Positions 42,902 to 52,237 of a stretch of DNA of 64,000 nucleotides are shown here, piece after piece (within the stretch, counting starts at the first letter, position 1; the number at the start of each line of letters is the position of its first letter). The DNA is taken from NCBI GenBank assembly GCA_015056205.1, contig SVGS01000013.1, positions 1 through 64,000 on the forward strand, read 5' to 3'. The notes beneath the pieces were generated by a model that had not been told where the DNA came from, made no database searches, and was given only the letters and a program-made list of their open reading frames with translations. Both the position numbers and the translations under genes were made by a program. Source of the DNA: Clostridiales bacterium (GTDB lineage: Bacteria; Bacillota; Clostridia; Christensenellales; Aristaeellaceae).

Positions 42902-43756
42902 TCAGTTGGCCGCGGCGGTTCCGCCCAGCTTCACCGAGTGGCGGAATTTGTCATACACGTTCTGGATATAATACTCCCGGTATCCCTGGGGGAACGACAC
43001 ATGCAGAATATACAGCGTCTTGTCCACGCAGGCGGCGATGATCCGTCCGCCCACTTTGACGCCCGATTCCAGCGTGCCGTTGTAATTCGCGTAAATGCCG
43101 TCGCTGTTCAGGAAGACCCGGCCCGCCGTCTTCGAAGGATCGAAGCGCTTGAAGCCCGAGCCCTTGATCGTGTCCAGGGCTCCGGTGATCTCCCGCGTCA
43201 GCTCCGTCTTGTTGTACTGCTTCGCCACCGGCACCGCCCGGATCACCAGCTGGGCCGCGTAATCCATGGACGGATCCGGATTCGTCAGCGTGAAAGTATC
43301 CGAGGAGGTCTCCTCCGCCAGCCAGCCGCTGGGTCCTTCGAAGGTCATATGCAGCATCGGCGCCTCATAGGCGATGAAGCCGAAGTTCAGCGTCGGCAGC
43401 GGCGTCGCCGTGGGCTTGTCCACCGGGTCGATCAGCACCGGGGTCGCCCCCGCGTATTCGCTTTTCATCGTCGGCGCCGGGGTCAGAACGCTCTCCTGGG
43501 CGGTCATGGGAATTTCCTCCTCATCCCCGCCTTCCTCCGAGGCCGGATCGTAGCTGCCGCTGTCATAGTCCGTGGCCGTCACCGTCGTATTGCCGAACAG
43601 CGACTGGGATTCGGACTGCACCGTCACCGCCGCCGTCTCCGCCGGCGCGCTCTCTCCGCTCTGCGGCTGATTCGGGAAGGTTTCCTGCTGCTGGCAGGCC
43701 GTCAGAAGCACCGCGCTCAGCACCAGGATCAGACACAGCATCCTTCTCTTCCACAT
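42902..43756 (-). CDS. lipoprotein with PsbP-like fold
   Basis: 284 residues. The lipobox LLTAC puts the lipid-modified Cys at about 21, followed by a Gln/Ser/Glu-rich linker with TPAPTMKSEY and a compact C-terminal domain (about 120-280). SGWLAEETSSDTFTLTNPDP and AAQLVIRAVPV resemble PsbP-like or Mog1-type folds, but the match is weak. It is membrane-tethered outside the cell. It lies 107 bp upstream of the giant repeat protein gene. Confidence 0.75.
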   Translation of the reverse strand: MWKRRMLCLILVLSAVLLTACQQQETFPNQPQSGESAPAETAAVTVQSESQSLFGNTTVTATDYDSGSYDPASEEGGDEEEIPMTAQESVLTPAPTMKSEYAGATPVLIDPVDKPTATPLPTLNFGFIAYEAPMLHMTFEGPSGWLAEETSSDTFTLTNPDPSMDYAAQLVIRAVPVAKQYNKTELTREITGALDTIKGSGFKRFDPSKTAGRVFLNSDGIYANYNGTLESGVKVGGRIIAACVDKTLYILHVSFPQGYREYYIQNVYDKFRHSVKLGGTAAAN

Positions 43757-43811
43757 GATTCTACCCCTCCATCCTCTGTTCAGACTCCGTGATTTCTCCG
43801 GGCGCGGCGCC

Positions 43812-44771
43812 TTATTCCGCGTCCTCCGTGTACAGCGGGTGATAAACCCGCCGGTCCAGACTGAAAATCTTCTCGCTGAAGGCGCCTTCCGGCGTTTTGT
43901 CCACCACCGCCTTCATCGTGTTCATCCGCGCGTCCGTGATGTCCAGCCAGTGCAGCGCCTCCGCCTCCGGAAACATCGGCGGCCGCGGACTGCCGAACTC
44001 CGCCTCCCCGTGATGGCTCAGCAGCATATGCTCCAGCAGCACCACCGTCTCCCCGGTAACTCCCGCTTCCTCCGCCGCCCGGCGCAGGTTCGTGATTCCC
44101 CGCACCAGATGGCCCAGCAGCTGCCCGTCCCGGGTATAGTCCGTCACATTGCCCGTCCGGTCGCTCTTGAGCTCGTCGATCTTTCCCAGATCATGCAGGA
44201 TCACCCCCGCCAGCAGCAGATCCCGGTTCAGCCAGGGATAAACCTCCAGCATTCCCTCCGCCAGCCGCAGCATATCCGTCGTATGGTGCAAAAGCCCGCT
44301 GCGCTCCGCGTGGTGCATCCGCTGCGCTGCCGGAAACCAGGGCAGGCTCTCCCGCACGTGGGAGAGCATCGTCTCCGTCAGCCTTTTCAGCTTCTCGTTC
44401 CGGAAGGAGGCCACCGTCTCCCGGATCTGCGAAAGCATCTCCTCCGGAGAGCGCGGCGCACAGGGGACCAGCGCGTTCATCTCCACCGGATCCCCTTCCT
44501 CCGCCGGCCGCCACCGCTCCACCCGCAGCTGCAGCCGCCCGTTATACTCCTGAATCAGCCCGCGGACCTTGATCACCCCGCCGGCCTCCGGCGCCTCCGC
44601 GCCCGCGTCCCAGTTCCAGATCTTGCAGTTGATCTCCCCCGTCCGGTCCGTCAGGTTCATATCCACGTATTCGTTGCCCTTGACATCCTTCCGCTTCTCC
44701 GCGGACCGGATCAGCAGGAAGCCCTCGAAGCGCATATCCCGCTGCAGCCGGCATACCGTAACCTGTTCCAT
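43812..44771 (-). CDS. yhaM: 3'-5' exoribonuclease YhaM-like (OB fold plus HD domain)
   Basis: 319 residues. The N-terminal OB fold binds RNA or DNA (GEINCKIWNWDAGAE). The HD domain has GLLHHTTDMLRLA, LLLAGVILHDLGKIDEL and EHMLLSHHGEAEFG with the metal-binding His and Asp residues. In Bacillus and relatives this enzyme trims RNA 3' ends and processes DNA ends. It lies downstream of dnaB on the same strand. GAGGAAAG precedes the ATG. Confidence 0.88.
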   Translation of the reverse strand: MEQVTVCRLQRDMRFEGFLLIRSAEKRKDVKGNEYVDMNLTDRTGEINCKIWNWDAGAEAPEAGGVIKVRGLIQEYNGRLQLRVERWRPAEEGDPVEMNALVPCAPRSPEEMLSQIRETVASFRNEKLKRLTETMLSHVRESLPWFPAAQRMHHAERSGLLHHTTDMLRLAEGMLEVYPWLNRDLLLAGVILHDLGKIDELKSDRTGNVTDYTRDGQLLGHLVRGITNLRRAAEEAGVTGETVVLLEHMLLSHHGEAEFGSPRPPMFPEAEALHWLDITDARMNTMKAVVDKTPEGAFSEKIFSLDRRVYHPLYTEDAE

Positions 44772-44804
44772 TCGCTCTCTCTTTCCTCAGGCCCGGAAGG
44801 CGGA

Positions 44805-46169
44805 TCACCAGGGAGCCGCGCCCCCGCCGTCCTCCCGCGCCAGATTCGCGAAGGTGGTAAACTCGCTCAGCCACGCCAGCTTCACCGTCCCCAGGGGACC
44901 GCTGCGCTGCTTCGAGATGATCACCTCGCCGATGTTTTTATCCTCCGTGTCCCGGTTATAGTATTCCTCCCGGTGCAGAAACATGACCACGTCCGCGTCC
45001 TGCTCGATCGATCCCGAATCCCGCAGGTCGCTCAGCACCGGCCGCTTGTCCACCCGGTCCTTGTTCGCCCGGCTCAGCTGCGCGCATGCCACCACCGGAA
45101 TCTTCAGCTCCAGCGCGATCGCCTTCAGCTGGCGGCTGATCTCGCTGACCTCCAGCTGGCGGCTCTCCGTCTTGCCGTCCCCGTGCATCAGCCCCAGATA
45201 ATCCACCACCACCAGATCCAGCCCGTGCTCCATCATCAGGCGGCGGCACCGGGAACGCAGCTGGGTCGGCGTGATTCCCGCCGTATCGTCGATATACAGC
45301 GGCGCCTCCGCCAGCGGCCCCAGGGATCCCGCCAGCTTGATCCAGTCCTCATCCGTCAGCGTGCCCTTCCGCACCCGCTGCATATCCACCTTCGCGTCGG
45401 AGCACAGCATCCGCAGGGCGATCTGCTCCCGCGGCATTTCCAGCGTGAACACCGCCACCGTCTTGCCCCGGACGAGCGAGGCGTGCTGCGCGATATTCAT
45501 CGCGAAGGAGGTTTTGCCCATGCTCGGCCGCGCCCCAACCACGATCAGCTCGCCCGCGTGCAGCCCCGTCAGCAGGTTGTCCAGATCGATAAACCCTGTC
45601 GGCACCCCCGCGATCTCTCCCCGGAGCAGCGCCAGCTTCTCGATCTCGTCATAGGTGTTCAGAAGCACCTGGTTCAGGGGCTTCAGGGTGTCCCCGTCGG
45701 ACCGGTTCATCACGATATCGAAGATCGCCTTTTCCGCGTGGGCCAGCACCTCCGGTACCGGGTTCATCTGGCTGTAGCACTCCCGGCTGATGCCCTGCGC
45801 CGCCTCGAGCAGGCGCCGCAGCGTGCTCTTCTCCAGCGTCAGCTGGATATAGGCGTCCACGTTCGCCGTGGTCGGCACCTGGGAGATCAGGCGGATCAGC
45901 GCCGCGCTGCCCCCGATTCCGTCCAGCGTGCCCCGCCGCCGGAGCTCGGCGTTCAGGGTGGTCAGATCGATGGGGGTATGCGCCCGGTTCAGCTCCGCCA
46001 TGGCCGAGAAGATTTCCCGGTGTTCCGCCTGGTAGAAGTCCTCCGGGGTCAGGCGCTCCAGCGCCCGCAGCACCGCGTTGCTGCTCTGCAGCATGGCCCC
46101 CAGCACGCTGACCTCCGCCTCCGCGCTGTTCGGCGCGGCGGAATGTTTCATTTCATCCCGGATCTCCAT
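44805..46169 (-). CDS. dnaB: replicative DNA helicase DnaB
   Basis: 454 residues of the standard size. The N-terminal domain has AEVSVLGAMLQSSNAVLRAL; the RecA-type motor has Walker A GARPSMGKTSFA, Walker B-like DLVVVDYLGLM and the H4 loop GSIEQDADVVMFLHR. It unwinds DNA ahead of the replication fork. It follows rplI by 36 bp, the conserved rplI-dnaB order of Firmicutes. AGGGG lies eight bases before the ATG; the internal ATG of MKHSAAPNS is less well placed. Confidence 0.95.
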   Translation of the reverse strand: MEIRDEMKHSAAPNSAEAEVSVLGAMLQSSNAVLRALERLTPEDFYQAEHREIFSAMAELNRAHTPIDLTTLNAELRRRGTLDGIGGSAALIRLISQVPTTANVDAYIQLTLEKSTLRRLLEAAQGISRECYSQMNPVPEVLAHAEKAIFDIVMNRSDGDTLKPLNQVLLNTYDEIEKLALLRGEIAGVPTGFIDLDNLLTGLHAGELIVVGARPSMGKTSFAMNIAQHASLVRGKTVAVFTLEMPREQIALRMLCSDAKVDMQRVRKGTLTDEDWIKLAGSLGPLAEAPLYIDDTAGITPTQLRSRCRRLMMEHGLDLVVVDYLGLMHGDGKTESRQLEVSEISRQLKAIALELKIPVVACAQLSRANKDRVDKRPVLSDLRDSGSIEQDADVVMFLHREEYYNRDTEDKNIGEVIISKQRSGPLGTVKLAWLSEFTTFANLAREDGGGAAPW

Positions 46170-46205
46170 CTCTCCGTCCCCTGCACCCTTTATTTCGCAA
46201 TCGGT

Positions 46206-46658
46206 TTATTTGGCAATCGGTTCCACGTTCAGCTTCATGGGCGTCGTCACCCCGCTGTACAGCCACACGTGGATCTCCCGGACGCCGGTCTCCCGGATCG
46301 GATCCCCGATATCCAGCTTGCGCCGGTCCACCTTGATCCCGTGCTGCTTCTCCAGCGCCTCGGCCACTTCCGCCGCGGTCACGCTGCCGTACAGCCGGCC
46401 TTTTTCGCCGCACTTCACGTTCAGCGTCACCACTTTGTTCTTCAGCATCGCCGCCTTCGCTTCCGCCTCCGCCCGGGCTTCCGCCTCCCGGGCATCCTGC
46501 GCGGCGCGCTTCCGGGAAATCTCCTTCAGCGCGCCCGGAGTCGCCTCCGCGGCCAGCTTCTGCGGAAACAGAAAGTTCCGCGCGTATCCGTCGCTGACAT
46601 TCAGGATTTCATCCCGTTTGCCCACGTTCTTCACATCTTTCAGCAATACAACCTTCAT
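46206..46658 (-). CDS. rplI: 50S ribosomal protein L9
   Basis: 150 residues. The L9 signature [20 protein letters not shown] follows [13 protein letters not shown] long charged helix connects to the C-terminal domain ([18 protein letters not shown]). GAAGGAGGG precedes the ATG. Just past the stop codon the last ~15 bases of the gene (CCGATTGC...AAATAA) are duplicated in tandem. Confidence 0.97.
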   Translation of the reverse strand: MKVVLLKDVKNVGKRDEILNVSDGYARNFLFPQKLAAEATPGALKEISRKRAAQDAREAEARAEAEAKAAMLKNKVVTLNVKCGEKGRLYGSVTAAEVAEALEKQHGIKVDRRKLDIGDPIRETGVREIHVWLYSGVTTPMKLNVEPIAK

Positions 46659-46736
46659 GGTTCAGCCCTCCTTCACAGGCTCCCGGCGTTTGCGTACCGG
46701 CCGCAAACCGCCCCCGATCGCCTGCTATATCACTTT

Positions 46737-46765
46737 ATTCTATTCCATATTGCTTCAAATTGCAA
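46737..46765 (-). promoter_or_regulatory. promoter of rplI-dnaB
   Basis: On the minus strand TTGCAA (46765-46760) and TAGAAT (46742-46737) are 17 bases apart, with an AT-rich upstream region. The rplI start is about 80 bases downstream. Confidence 0.65.
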
Positions 46766-46805
46766 GGAATCTGAAATTTTTTCTTAACAAAATGGGGCGA
46801 AATAA

Positions 46806-46835
46806 ACGGACGCCGGCCTCTGCACCGGCGTCCGT
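46806..46835. terminator. GC-rich hairpin after the coiled-coil gene
   Basis: ACGGACGCCGG and CCGGCGTCCGT form a perfect 11-bp stem with an 8-base loop, followed on the minus strand by TTTATTTC. It separates the coiled-coil gene from rplI. Confidence 0.6.
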
Positions 46836-46900
46836 GATCTGGCTCCCGATCCGCGTTTAGGGTTCCCGTTTTCCGCCTGACGGCGGATGCTTGTCCGGAT

Positions 46901-47908
46901 TTACTCCGCGGCTTTCTTTTCCAGCTGCAGGGTGTAGCCCAGCTTCTCCAGCGGCGCTTTCAGCTTTTCAACGATTTCCTGCAGGGTCTCCAGGTTCATG
47001 TTGTCGAAGTCCAGCGCCTTTTTCAGCGCTTCCTCCACTTCAGCCTTCGCGGCTTCCGCTGCTGTCGCGGCCGCTTCCTCCACCGTTTTCGCTGCCGCCG
47101 CGGCTTCCTGCTTCGCGGTTTCCAGTTCCGCCGCCAGCTGATCCTTCTCCGCGGTCACGCTGTCCAGCTGCGCCTGCACTTCGGCCTTCGCGTCCGTCGC
47201 GGCCTTTTCGGCGGCCGCCTTCGCGGTTTCCAGATCGGCCTTCAGCTGATCCTTCTCCGCGGTCACGCTGTCCAGCTGCGCCTGCACTTCAGCCTTCGCG
47301 TCCGTCGCGGCCTTTTCAGCGGCCGCCTTCGCGGTTTCCAGATCGGCCTTCAGCTGATCCTTTTCCGCGGTCACGGCGTCCAGCTGCGCCTGCACTTCGG
47401 CCTTCGCGGTTTCAACTGCTTTCTCCGCGGCGGCTTTGGCGGTCTCCAGCTCAGCCGCCAGCGCGTCCTTCTCCGAGGTGGCCTGCTCCAGCGTGGCTTT
47501 GGCTTCCTCCGCCTTCTTGGCCGCGTCGGAAACCAGCGTCTTGACCTGCTCCGCCAGAGTGTCCTTCTCCGCCGAGGTCTTGGCCGCTTCCGCTTCCACA
47601 GCCGCCTTGGCTTCCTCGGCCGCCTTCGCCGCCGCTTCCGCCTCGGCCTTCGCGGTTTCCAGATCCGCCTTCGCCGTCTCGGCTTCCTGCTTCGCGGCCT
47701 CGGCTTCCGCCTTCGCGGTTTCCAGCTCCGCCTTCGCGGTCTCGGCCGCCTTCTCCGCGTCCGCCTTCAGCGCGGCCACCTGATTCGTCAGTTCATCCTT
47801 TTCCTTTGTCAGCGTATCCTTCGTTCCGTTGCCCGTCAGAAAGAGGACGGCAAATACGACTGCCAGTACCGCCAGAATGGCCATTACGATATTGGATGTT
47901 TTCTTCAT
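46901..47908 (-). CDS. membrane-anchored Ala-rich coiled-coil protein (family A, paralogue)
   Basis: 335 residues. An N-terminal membrane helix (IVMAILAVLAVVFAVLFLTG) precedes about 260 residues of Ala/Glu/Lys heptads that include 36-residue internal repeats (AEVQAQLDSVTAEKDQLKAD...). The conserved end is LETLQEIVEKLKAPLEKLGY, then TLQLEKKAAE, almost the same as in the 30586-31347 protein. The coil is long enough to span a large part of the wall or to act as a spacer. GAGGAG precedes the ATG. Monocistronic. Confidence 0.8.
   Translation of the reverse strand: MKKTSNIVMAILAVLAVVFAVLFLTGNGTKDTLTKEKDELTNQVAALKADAEKAAETAKAELETAKAEAEAAKQEAETAKADLETAKAEAEAAAKAAEEAKAAVEAEAAKTSAEKDTLAEQVKTLVSDAAKKAEEAKATLEQATSEKDALAAELETAKAAAEKAVETAKAEVQAQLDAVTAEKDQLKADLETAKAAAEKAATDAKAEVQAQLDSVTAEKDQLKADLETAKAAAEKAATDAKAEVQAQLDSVTAEKDQLAAELETAKQEAAAAAKTVEEAAATAAEAAKAEVEEALKKALDFDNMNLETLQEIVEKLKAPLEKLGYTLQLEKKAAE
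47140..47463. repeat. three direct repeats of 108 bp in the coiled-coil gene
   Basis: The unit starting GATCCTTCTCCGCGGTCACG is found at 47140, 47248 and (one base changed) 47356, each 108 bp apart, encoding 36-residue coiled-coil units. Near-identity at the DNA level suggests recent expansion. Confidence 0.85.
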
Positions 47909-48076
47909 GTTCTTCTCCTCCTGTCCATTTGCTTGTTACGGATCCCTGCCTCGCGCAGATCAATTTCATTCATTATAGCGCACCCGGAGGAATTTGACCA
48001 TCCCGCGGCGGTTTTCTTTCTGGTTTTCTCTGAAATGTTTCTCCGGAATGATCCTTCTGTTTCGGCTGCCGTCCGG

Positions 48077-50209
48077 TCAGCGGCTCATATGGCTTTCCAT
48101 GACCCGGCGCACTTCATCCTCCGCGTTGATGAAGGCCTGGGCCACCTTGGGATCGAAATGCGTCCCGCTCCCCTCGCGGATGATCGCCATGGCTTTTTCA
48201 AAGGGGAAGCCTTCCTTATAGCTCCGCTTCGAAACCAGCGCGTCGAACACATCCGCCACCGCCATCACCCGGGCGGACAGCGGGATTTCCTCCCCTTTCA
48301 GCCCTTCCGGATACCCGGTTCCGTTCCATTTCTCATGGTGATAGTGCGCCAGCTTCTGCGCCTCCGCCAGATAGCCGGAATCGTCCTCGGACACCATGCG
48401 CATCGCGCTGGCGATAATCTCCGCGCCGGCGGTGGTGTGGGTTTTCATTTCGGCGAATTCTTCGTCCGTCAGCTTTCCGGGTTTGTTCAGAATCGCGTCC
48501 CTCACCTGGATTTTCCCCACGTCGTGAAGCGGGGCGGAACGGATCACATCTGCGATAAACGCGTCCGTCAGCTGATCCTCATAGATATGCTCCCGGCGCA
48601 GCTCCCGCATGATGACGCCGGTATAGGCCGCGGTCTTGCGCACATGCTCGCCGGTGTTTTCGTCCCGGCTTTCCACCATATCCGCCAGCACCAGGATCAG
48701 GCCGTTCTGCATTTTGTCGATCACTTCGTTCTGGTGCTGCGTCTGAGCCAGAATCCGCGCCATCTCCTCCGTGGTATGCGCCATATCTCTGGAGGAATTC
48801 AGGATCGCCTGATACAGGTTTTCGATTTCGTCCCCCGTCCGGATTGCCAGGCGTTCGATTCTCGCGACCGACTCCTTCCGGTTCTCCTCTGTGGAATAAT
48901 CGGAACGTGAGGACTGCAGCGCCATGCCGTTGATCGGCAGAATGACGTTGTATTCCGCCAGCCAGATGACGATCGTCAGGATCAGAATCAGGAAGCCGAT
49001 AAACAGGGAAAGCACCTTGGTCAGGAATTTCAGTCCGTTCGAGCTGATCTGCGTCATGCTGATATCCACGCCGGCGTAGCACTGGCAGACCCCGTTCCGG
49101 TCATAGATCGGCTTGTACAGGGTCAGCAGCCAGCCGTAGCTGTCCCGGCTCTCCACCGGTTCGATCTCACGGCCGGCCAGCAGGTCTCCCTTGACATGCA
49201 GGAAAGCCTGGTCAAACTCTTCGAGCGACCCCGGATCCCTGCCGGGAGTCTCCGCCGTATCCGGGTCAAACACCACATGGCAGCCATCCTCGAGAATCCG
49301 GTATACATAGCAGAATTCGATGAATTCCGAGCTGTCCATCATGCTCTTCAGGATGCGCTCCGTCTCCAGATAGCCTTCCGCCGCCTCCCCTTTTTCCAGG
49401 TATTCATCGACTCTTTCGGCGTCCACCGTCCCCACCATGACGTCCGCGACGCCCAGCGCCAGCGCCTTTTTCTCCTCAATCGCTGAATTGACGTAATGGG
49501 TGTAGCTGATCCCAGTGACCGTTCCGCCGATAATGATCATGGAGGCGGCGACGATCAGAACAATCTTCAGCCGGAGAGAAAGCTCCCCGGCGGTTTTCCG
49601 GGCCTGCTTCATTTCCCGCAGCGTCAGGGGGATCTGGCGCCAGCCGCGGTATTGGAGCCAATCCCTCATCCGCGTCGAATGCTGGGACAGAACCAGCGTG
49701 ACGATGCCGACCGTGATCGTTTTGTCCAGCAGGTCATACAGGAAATCAGCGGTCAGCTTGGCCAGAAACTGATTCGGAAGAAAGGATTCGAAAATACGCC
49801 GCGCAAGGGGGGCGGAAAACCCGATTTCGAAGGGATGGTCGTTCATGAGCCAGGTCAGGCAGGATCCGATGCCTCCGCCGATCAGGGCAAAGGTCAGAAT
49901 AATGAGCGGCAGCCGGCTCAGCTTCCGGTACCAGCCCTTTTCCATGAAAATCGAGGAGGCAATCGCGATCAGAATGGTCAGGAACCCGTAATAAACGGAT
50001 TCAAAATTGCTGATCCCGTTTACAATGTTCGTGAAAAAGCCGACCAGAACGCCCGGGATAATTCCGCCGAGAGCGGCGGCCAGGGCGCTTCCGATATTAT
50101 CCAGGTACAGAGGCAGATTCAGCCAGCCGGGAATCATCGAGCCGATCGTATTGATCAGCAGTCCGCCCCCGCAGAGTATCAGCAGCGAGATCCTGTTTTT
50201 CTTTTTCAT
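48077..50209 (-). CDS. membrane sensor HD-GYP phosphodiesterase with ECF-S-like N-terminus
   Basis: 710 residues. About 1-190 form five or six membrane helices with NLPLYLDNIGSALAAALGGI and GFFTNIVNGIS, the pattern of ECF transporter S components. An extracellular sensor of about 120 residues (cache-like, from THYVNSAIEEKKALALGVAD), another helix and a HAMP-like linker follow. The HD-GYP catalytic domain has HDVGKIQVRDAILNKPGKL, HHEKWNGTGYPEGLKG and ARVMAVADVFDALVS. HD-GYP enzymes cleave cyclic di-GMP. GGGGGA precedes the ATG at 50209; the upstream ATG at 50236 would add nine residues without a better site. Confidence 0.85.
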   Translation of the reverse strand: MKKKNRISLLILCGGGLLINTIGSMIPGWLNLPLYLDNIGSALAAALGGIIPGVLVGFFTNIVNGISNFESVYYGFLTILIAIASSIFMEKGWYRKLSRLPLIILTFALIGGGIGSCLTWLMNDHPFEIGFSAPLARRIFESFLPNQFLAKLTADFLYDLLDKTITVGIVTLVLSQHSTRMRDWLQYRGWRQIPLTLREMKQARKTAGELSLRLKIVLIVAASMIIIGGTVTGISYTHYVNSAIEEKKALALGVADVMVGTVDAERVDEYLEKGEAAEGYLETERILKSMMDSSEFIEFCYVYRILEDGCHVVFDPDTAETPGRDPGSLEEFDQAFLHVKGDLLAGREIEPVESRDSYGWLLTLYKPIYDRNGVCQCYAGVDISMTQISSNGLKFLTKVLSLFIGFLILILTIVIWLAEYNVILPINGMALQSSRSDYSTEENRKESVARIERLAIRTGDEIENLYQAILNSSRDMAHTTEEMARILAQTQHQNEVIDKMQNGLILVLADMVESRDENTGEHVRKTAAYTGVIMRELRREHIYEDQLTDAFIADVIRSAPLHDVGKIQVRDAILNKPGKLTDEEFAEMKTHTTAGAEIIASAMRMVSEDDSGYLAEAQKLAHYHHEKWNGTGYPEGLKGEEIPLSARVMAVADVFDALVSKRSYKEGFPFEKAMAIIREGSGTHFDPKVAQAFINAEDEVRRVMESHMSR

Positions 50210-50248
50210 GTTGTCTCCCCCGCCCATCCGGATCATCTGCGGCGAAAC

Positions 50249-52237
50249 TTACGGAATCCGGTAAACGGCTGCTTCCGAGTTTTCAAACACTTTCCGGTAC
50301 ATGCTGTCCAGCGCGGCTTCGTTCACCTGATACTTTCCGCGCTCCCAGGATGAAACATAAATATAGGAGGCTCCGTATTTTTCCGGAAGTTCCCGGTTGC
50401 CCTCCGGATCCTCATAGAACAGCGCCAGCTCCGCCTGCCGGTCGCCGGTATCAAATCCGTGCCAGTACAGCCAGAGATCCGGCCCGCAGACAATATCCCG
50501 GCCGCCGATCGCGCAGACCGGGTTCAGATGCTCCGTGCCCGTCACAAAAACCGCGTTTCGGGGGGTATGATCGCGGATATACTCCCCGGCCTTCACGGCG
50601 GGCGCGCTGAACGCCACGTAGTCGGATACGCATTCCCGCAGGATTGTCAGTCCCGCGCTGAGAAAGAAGACCACGGACGCCAGCACCGCGATGACCGGGC
50701 GGCTCCGCATGCCCTTCAGCCGGCGCCACAGATCCCCGCACCAGTCCGCGACCACCATGCAGCACAAAAGCCACGCCAGATAAAACAGCTTGTTGTTGTC
50801 ATATTCATTGGGCTGAAAGCGAACCAGTTCCGCGGCCAGAATGATCGGCAGCGCCATGGCGAACAGGCGGCGGTTCCGGGGCTTTTTCTCGATCAGGGCC
50901 AGCAGCAGAATCAGGAACGGAATCCCGATATTCTTGATATAGAACCAGAGATACAGATCCCGCATGCCCTGGCCGTTCCGGTTGTTGACCCAGTTGAACT
51001 GCCACTGCATAAAGCTGTGGCTGCCCTGCTGAAAGGTCTGTCCGAACGTGAAGCAGATCAGCTGGGGCGCCGCCAGCAACGCGGCGATCCCGCCGTACAG
51101 AAAGTACGGCAGCAGGATCCGGAGCCTTGTTCTGGGCAGCATCAGCGACTTGGGATCCCCGTGAATCCAGTCATACACCATGGCGCCCAGCGAAGCCAGC
51201 CCCAGCGCCAGGAAGCTGTGCGTGTGAATCAGCGGCAGCGCCCCGGCCCAGATGCCCAGCAGCACCAGGCCCCGCAGGCCGTTCTCCGGATCCCGCTGCC
51301 GGGCCCGGAAAACCGCGTCCAGCAGATAAAAGCAGGGAATCGTCATGCACCAGCCGCCCAGGATCGTCCGCTGGGGAATCATCAGATCGCAGATCACGTT
51401 GCTCCAGCGCAGATTGTTGGGATCCGGCTGATTGGTCGGCGTGGTATAGTATCCGGTCAGAATGTTTTCCGTCCGCTTCAGCGCGGTTCCGAAATAGCCG
51501 GAGAGGCTGTCCGTCGTTCCGCCGGCCAGGTCATAATCATACAGGAAGCCCAGCCCGCCATTCAGGAAGAAAAGCAGCGCCGCCAGAACCACGGTTTTGG
51601 TTCCGCCGGTCATCTCCCGGCCCAGAATCAGCACCCCGGCAAAGCACAAGGCCATCATCAGGGTGCCCGGCACGATCACGGAAGCCTGCAGGCTTGTCCC
51701 GAACAGATACCAGGTAGAGCTCAGGGAATCCGTCAGGAAGGGATAGCTCAGCCGGGCGCCGGGAAGAAAGGGATAGTCCACGGGAAAACGCTTCCCGATC
51801 ATGCCGGTGATAAAGCTCAGATGCATCGGCAGATCCCCGTAGGTGCTCTGCCCTACATGCCAGTTTCCGGCCGCGTCCGGCCGCATGGTATGCGTGAACT
51901 GCAGATATCCGCTCAGCACGGTCAGCGGGAGCGCGATCAGCAGAAGCTGCCGCAGCAGCGTCGTTTCCTTCCCGTCCCACGGGGCCGGGCTCCGCCTGTC
52001 CCGCAGCAGATAGCAGGCAAAGGTCAGCAGGGTCAGCGCTCCGGCGGCCGCCACGTGAGCCTGCGGGGTGAAGGACAGGAAGAAGGAAAACAGCGCCGGC
52101 AGCCACATTTCTTCCAGCAGCCCCAGGCTCATGCCCAGCCACAGCCGGTTCAGCGGCCGGTGCCGGGGCAGCAGCCATTGCACGGAGAATACCCCGAAGA
52201 TCAGATACATCGCGCTGTAGGCGATAGACGCAATCAA
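50249..52237 (-). CDS. polytopic membrane protein, GT-C glycosyltransferase-like
   Basis: 662 residues with about 12-13 membrane helices and a C-terminal soluble part. The layout, an acidic/aromatic first extracytoplasmic loop (SGYLQFTHTMRPDAAGNWHV) then DLPMHLSFITGMIGKRFPVD, fits lipid-sugar-dependent GT-C enzymes; a specific reaction cannot be named. Start TTG overlaps the whiA stop (TTGA) and uses AGGAGGAG, so it is translated with whiA. Confidence 0.7.
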   Translation of the reverse strand: MIASIAYSAMYLIFGVFSVQWLLPRHRPLNRLWLGMSLGLLEEMWLPALFSFFLSFTPQAHVAAAGALTLLTFACYLLRDRRSPAPWDGKETTLLRQLLLIALPLTVLSGYLQFTHTMRPDAAGNWHVGQSTYGDLPMHLSFITGMIGKRFPVDYPFLPGARLSYPFLTDSLSSTWYLFGTSLQASVIVPGTLMMALCFAGVLILGREMTGGTKTVVLAALLFFLNGGLGFLYDYDLAGGTTDSLSGYFGTALKRTENILTGYYTTPTNQPDPNNLRWSNVICDLMIPQRTILGGWCMTIPCFYLLDAVFRARQRDPENGLRGLVLLGIWAGALPLIHTHSFLALGLASLGAMVYDWIHGDPKSLMLPRTRLRILLPYFLYGGIAALLAAPQLICFTFGQTFQQGSHSFMQWQFNWVNNRNGQGMRDLYLWFYIKNIGIPFLILLLALIEKKPRNRRLFAMALPIILAAELVRFQPNEYDNNKLFYLAWLLCCMVVADWCGDLWRRLKGMRSRPVIAVLASVVFFLSAGLTILRECVSDYVAFSAPAVKAGEYIRDHTPRNAVFVTGTEHLNPVCAIGGRDIVCGPDLWLYWHGFDTGDRQAELALFYEDPEGNRELPEKYGASYIYVSSWERGKYQVNEAALDSMYRKVFENSEAAVYRIP

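Noticed and set aside
47140-47463. Regular repeats resembling a CRISPR or satellite array
   Set aside because: Units are 108 bp with no unique spacers and translate to in-frame coiled-coil repeats.
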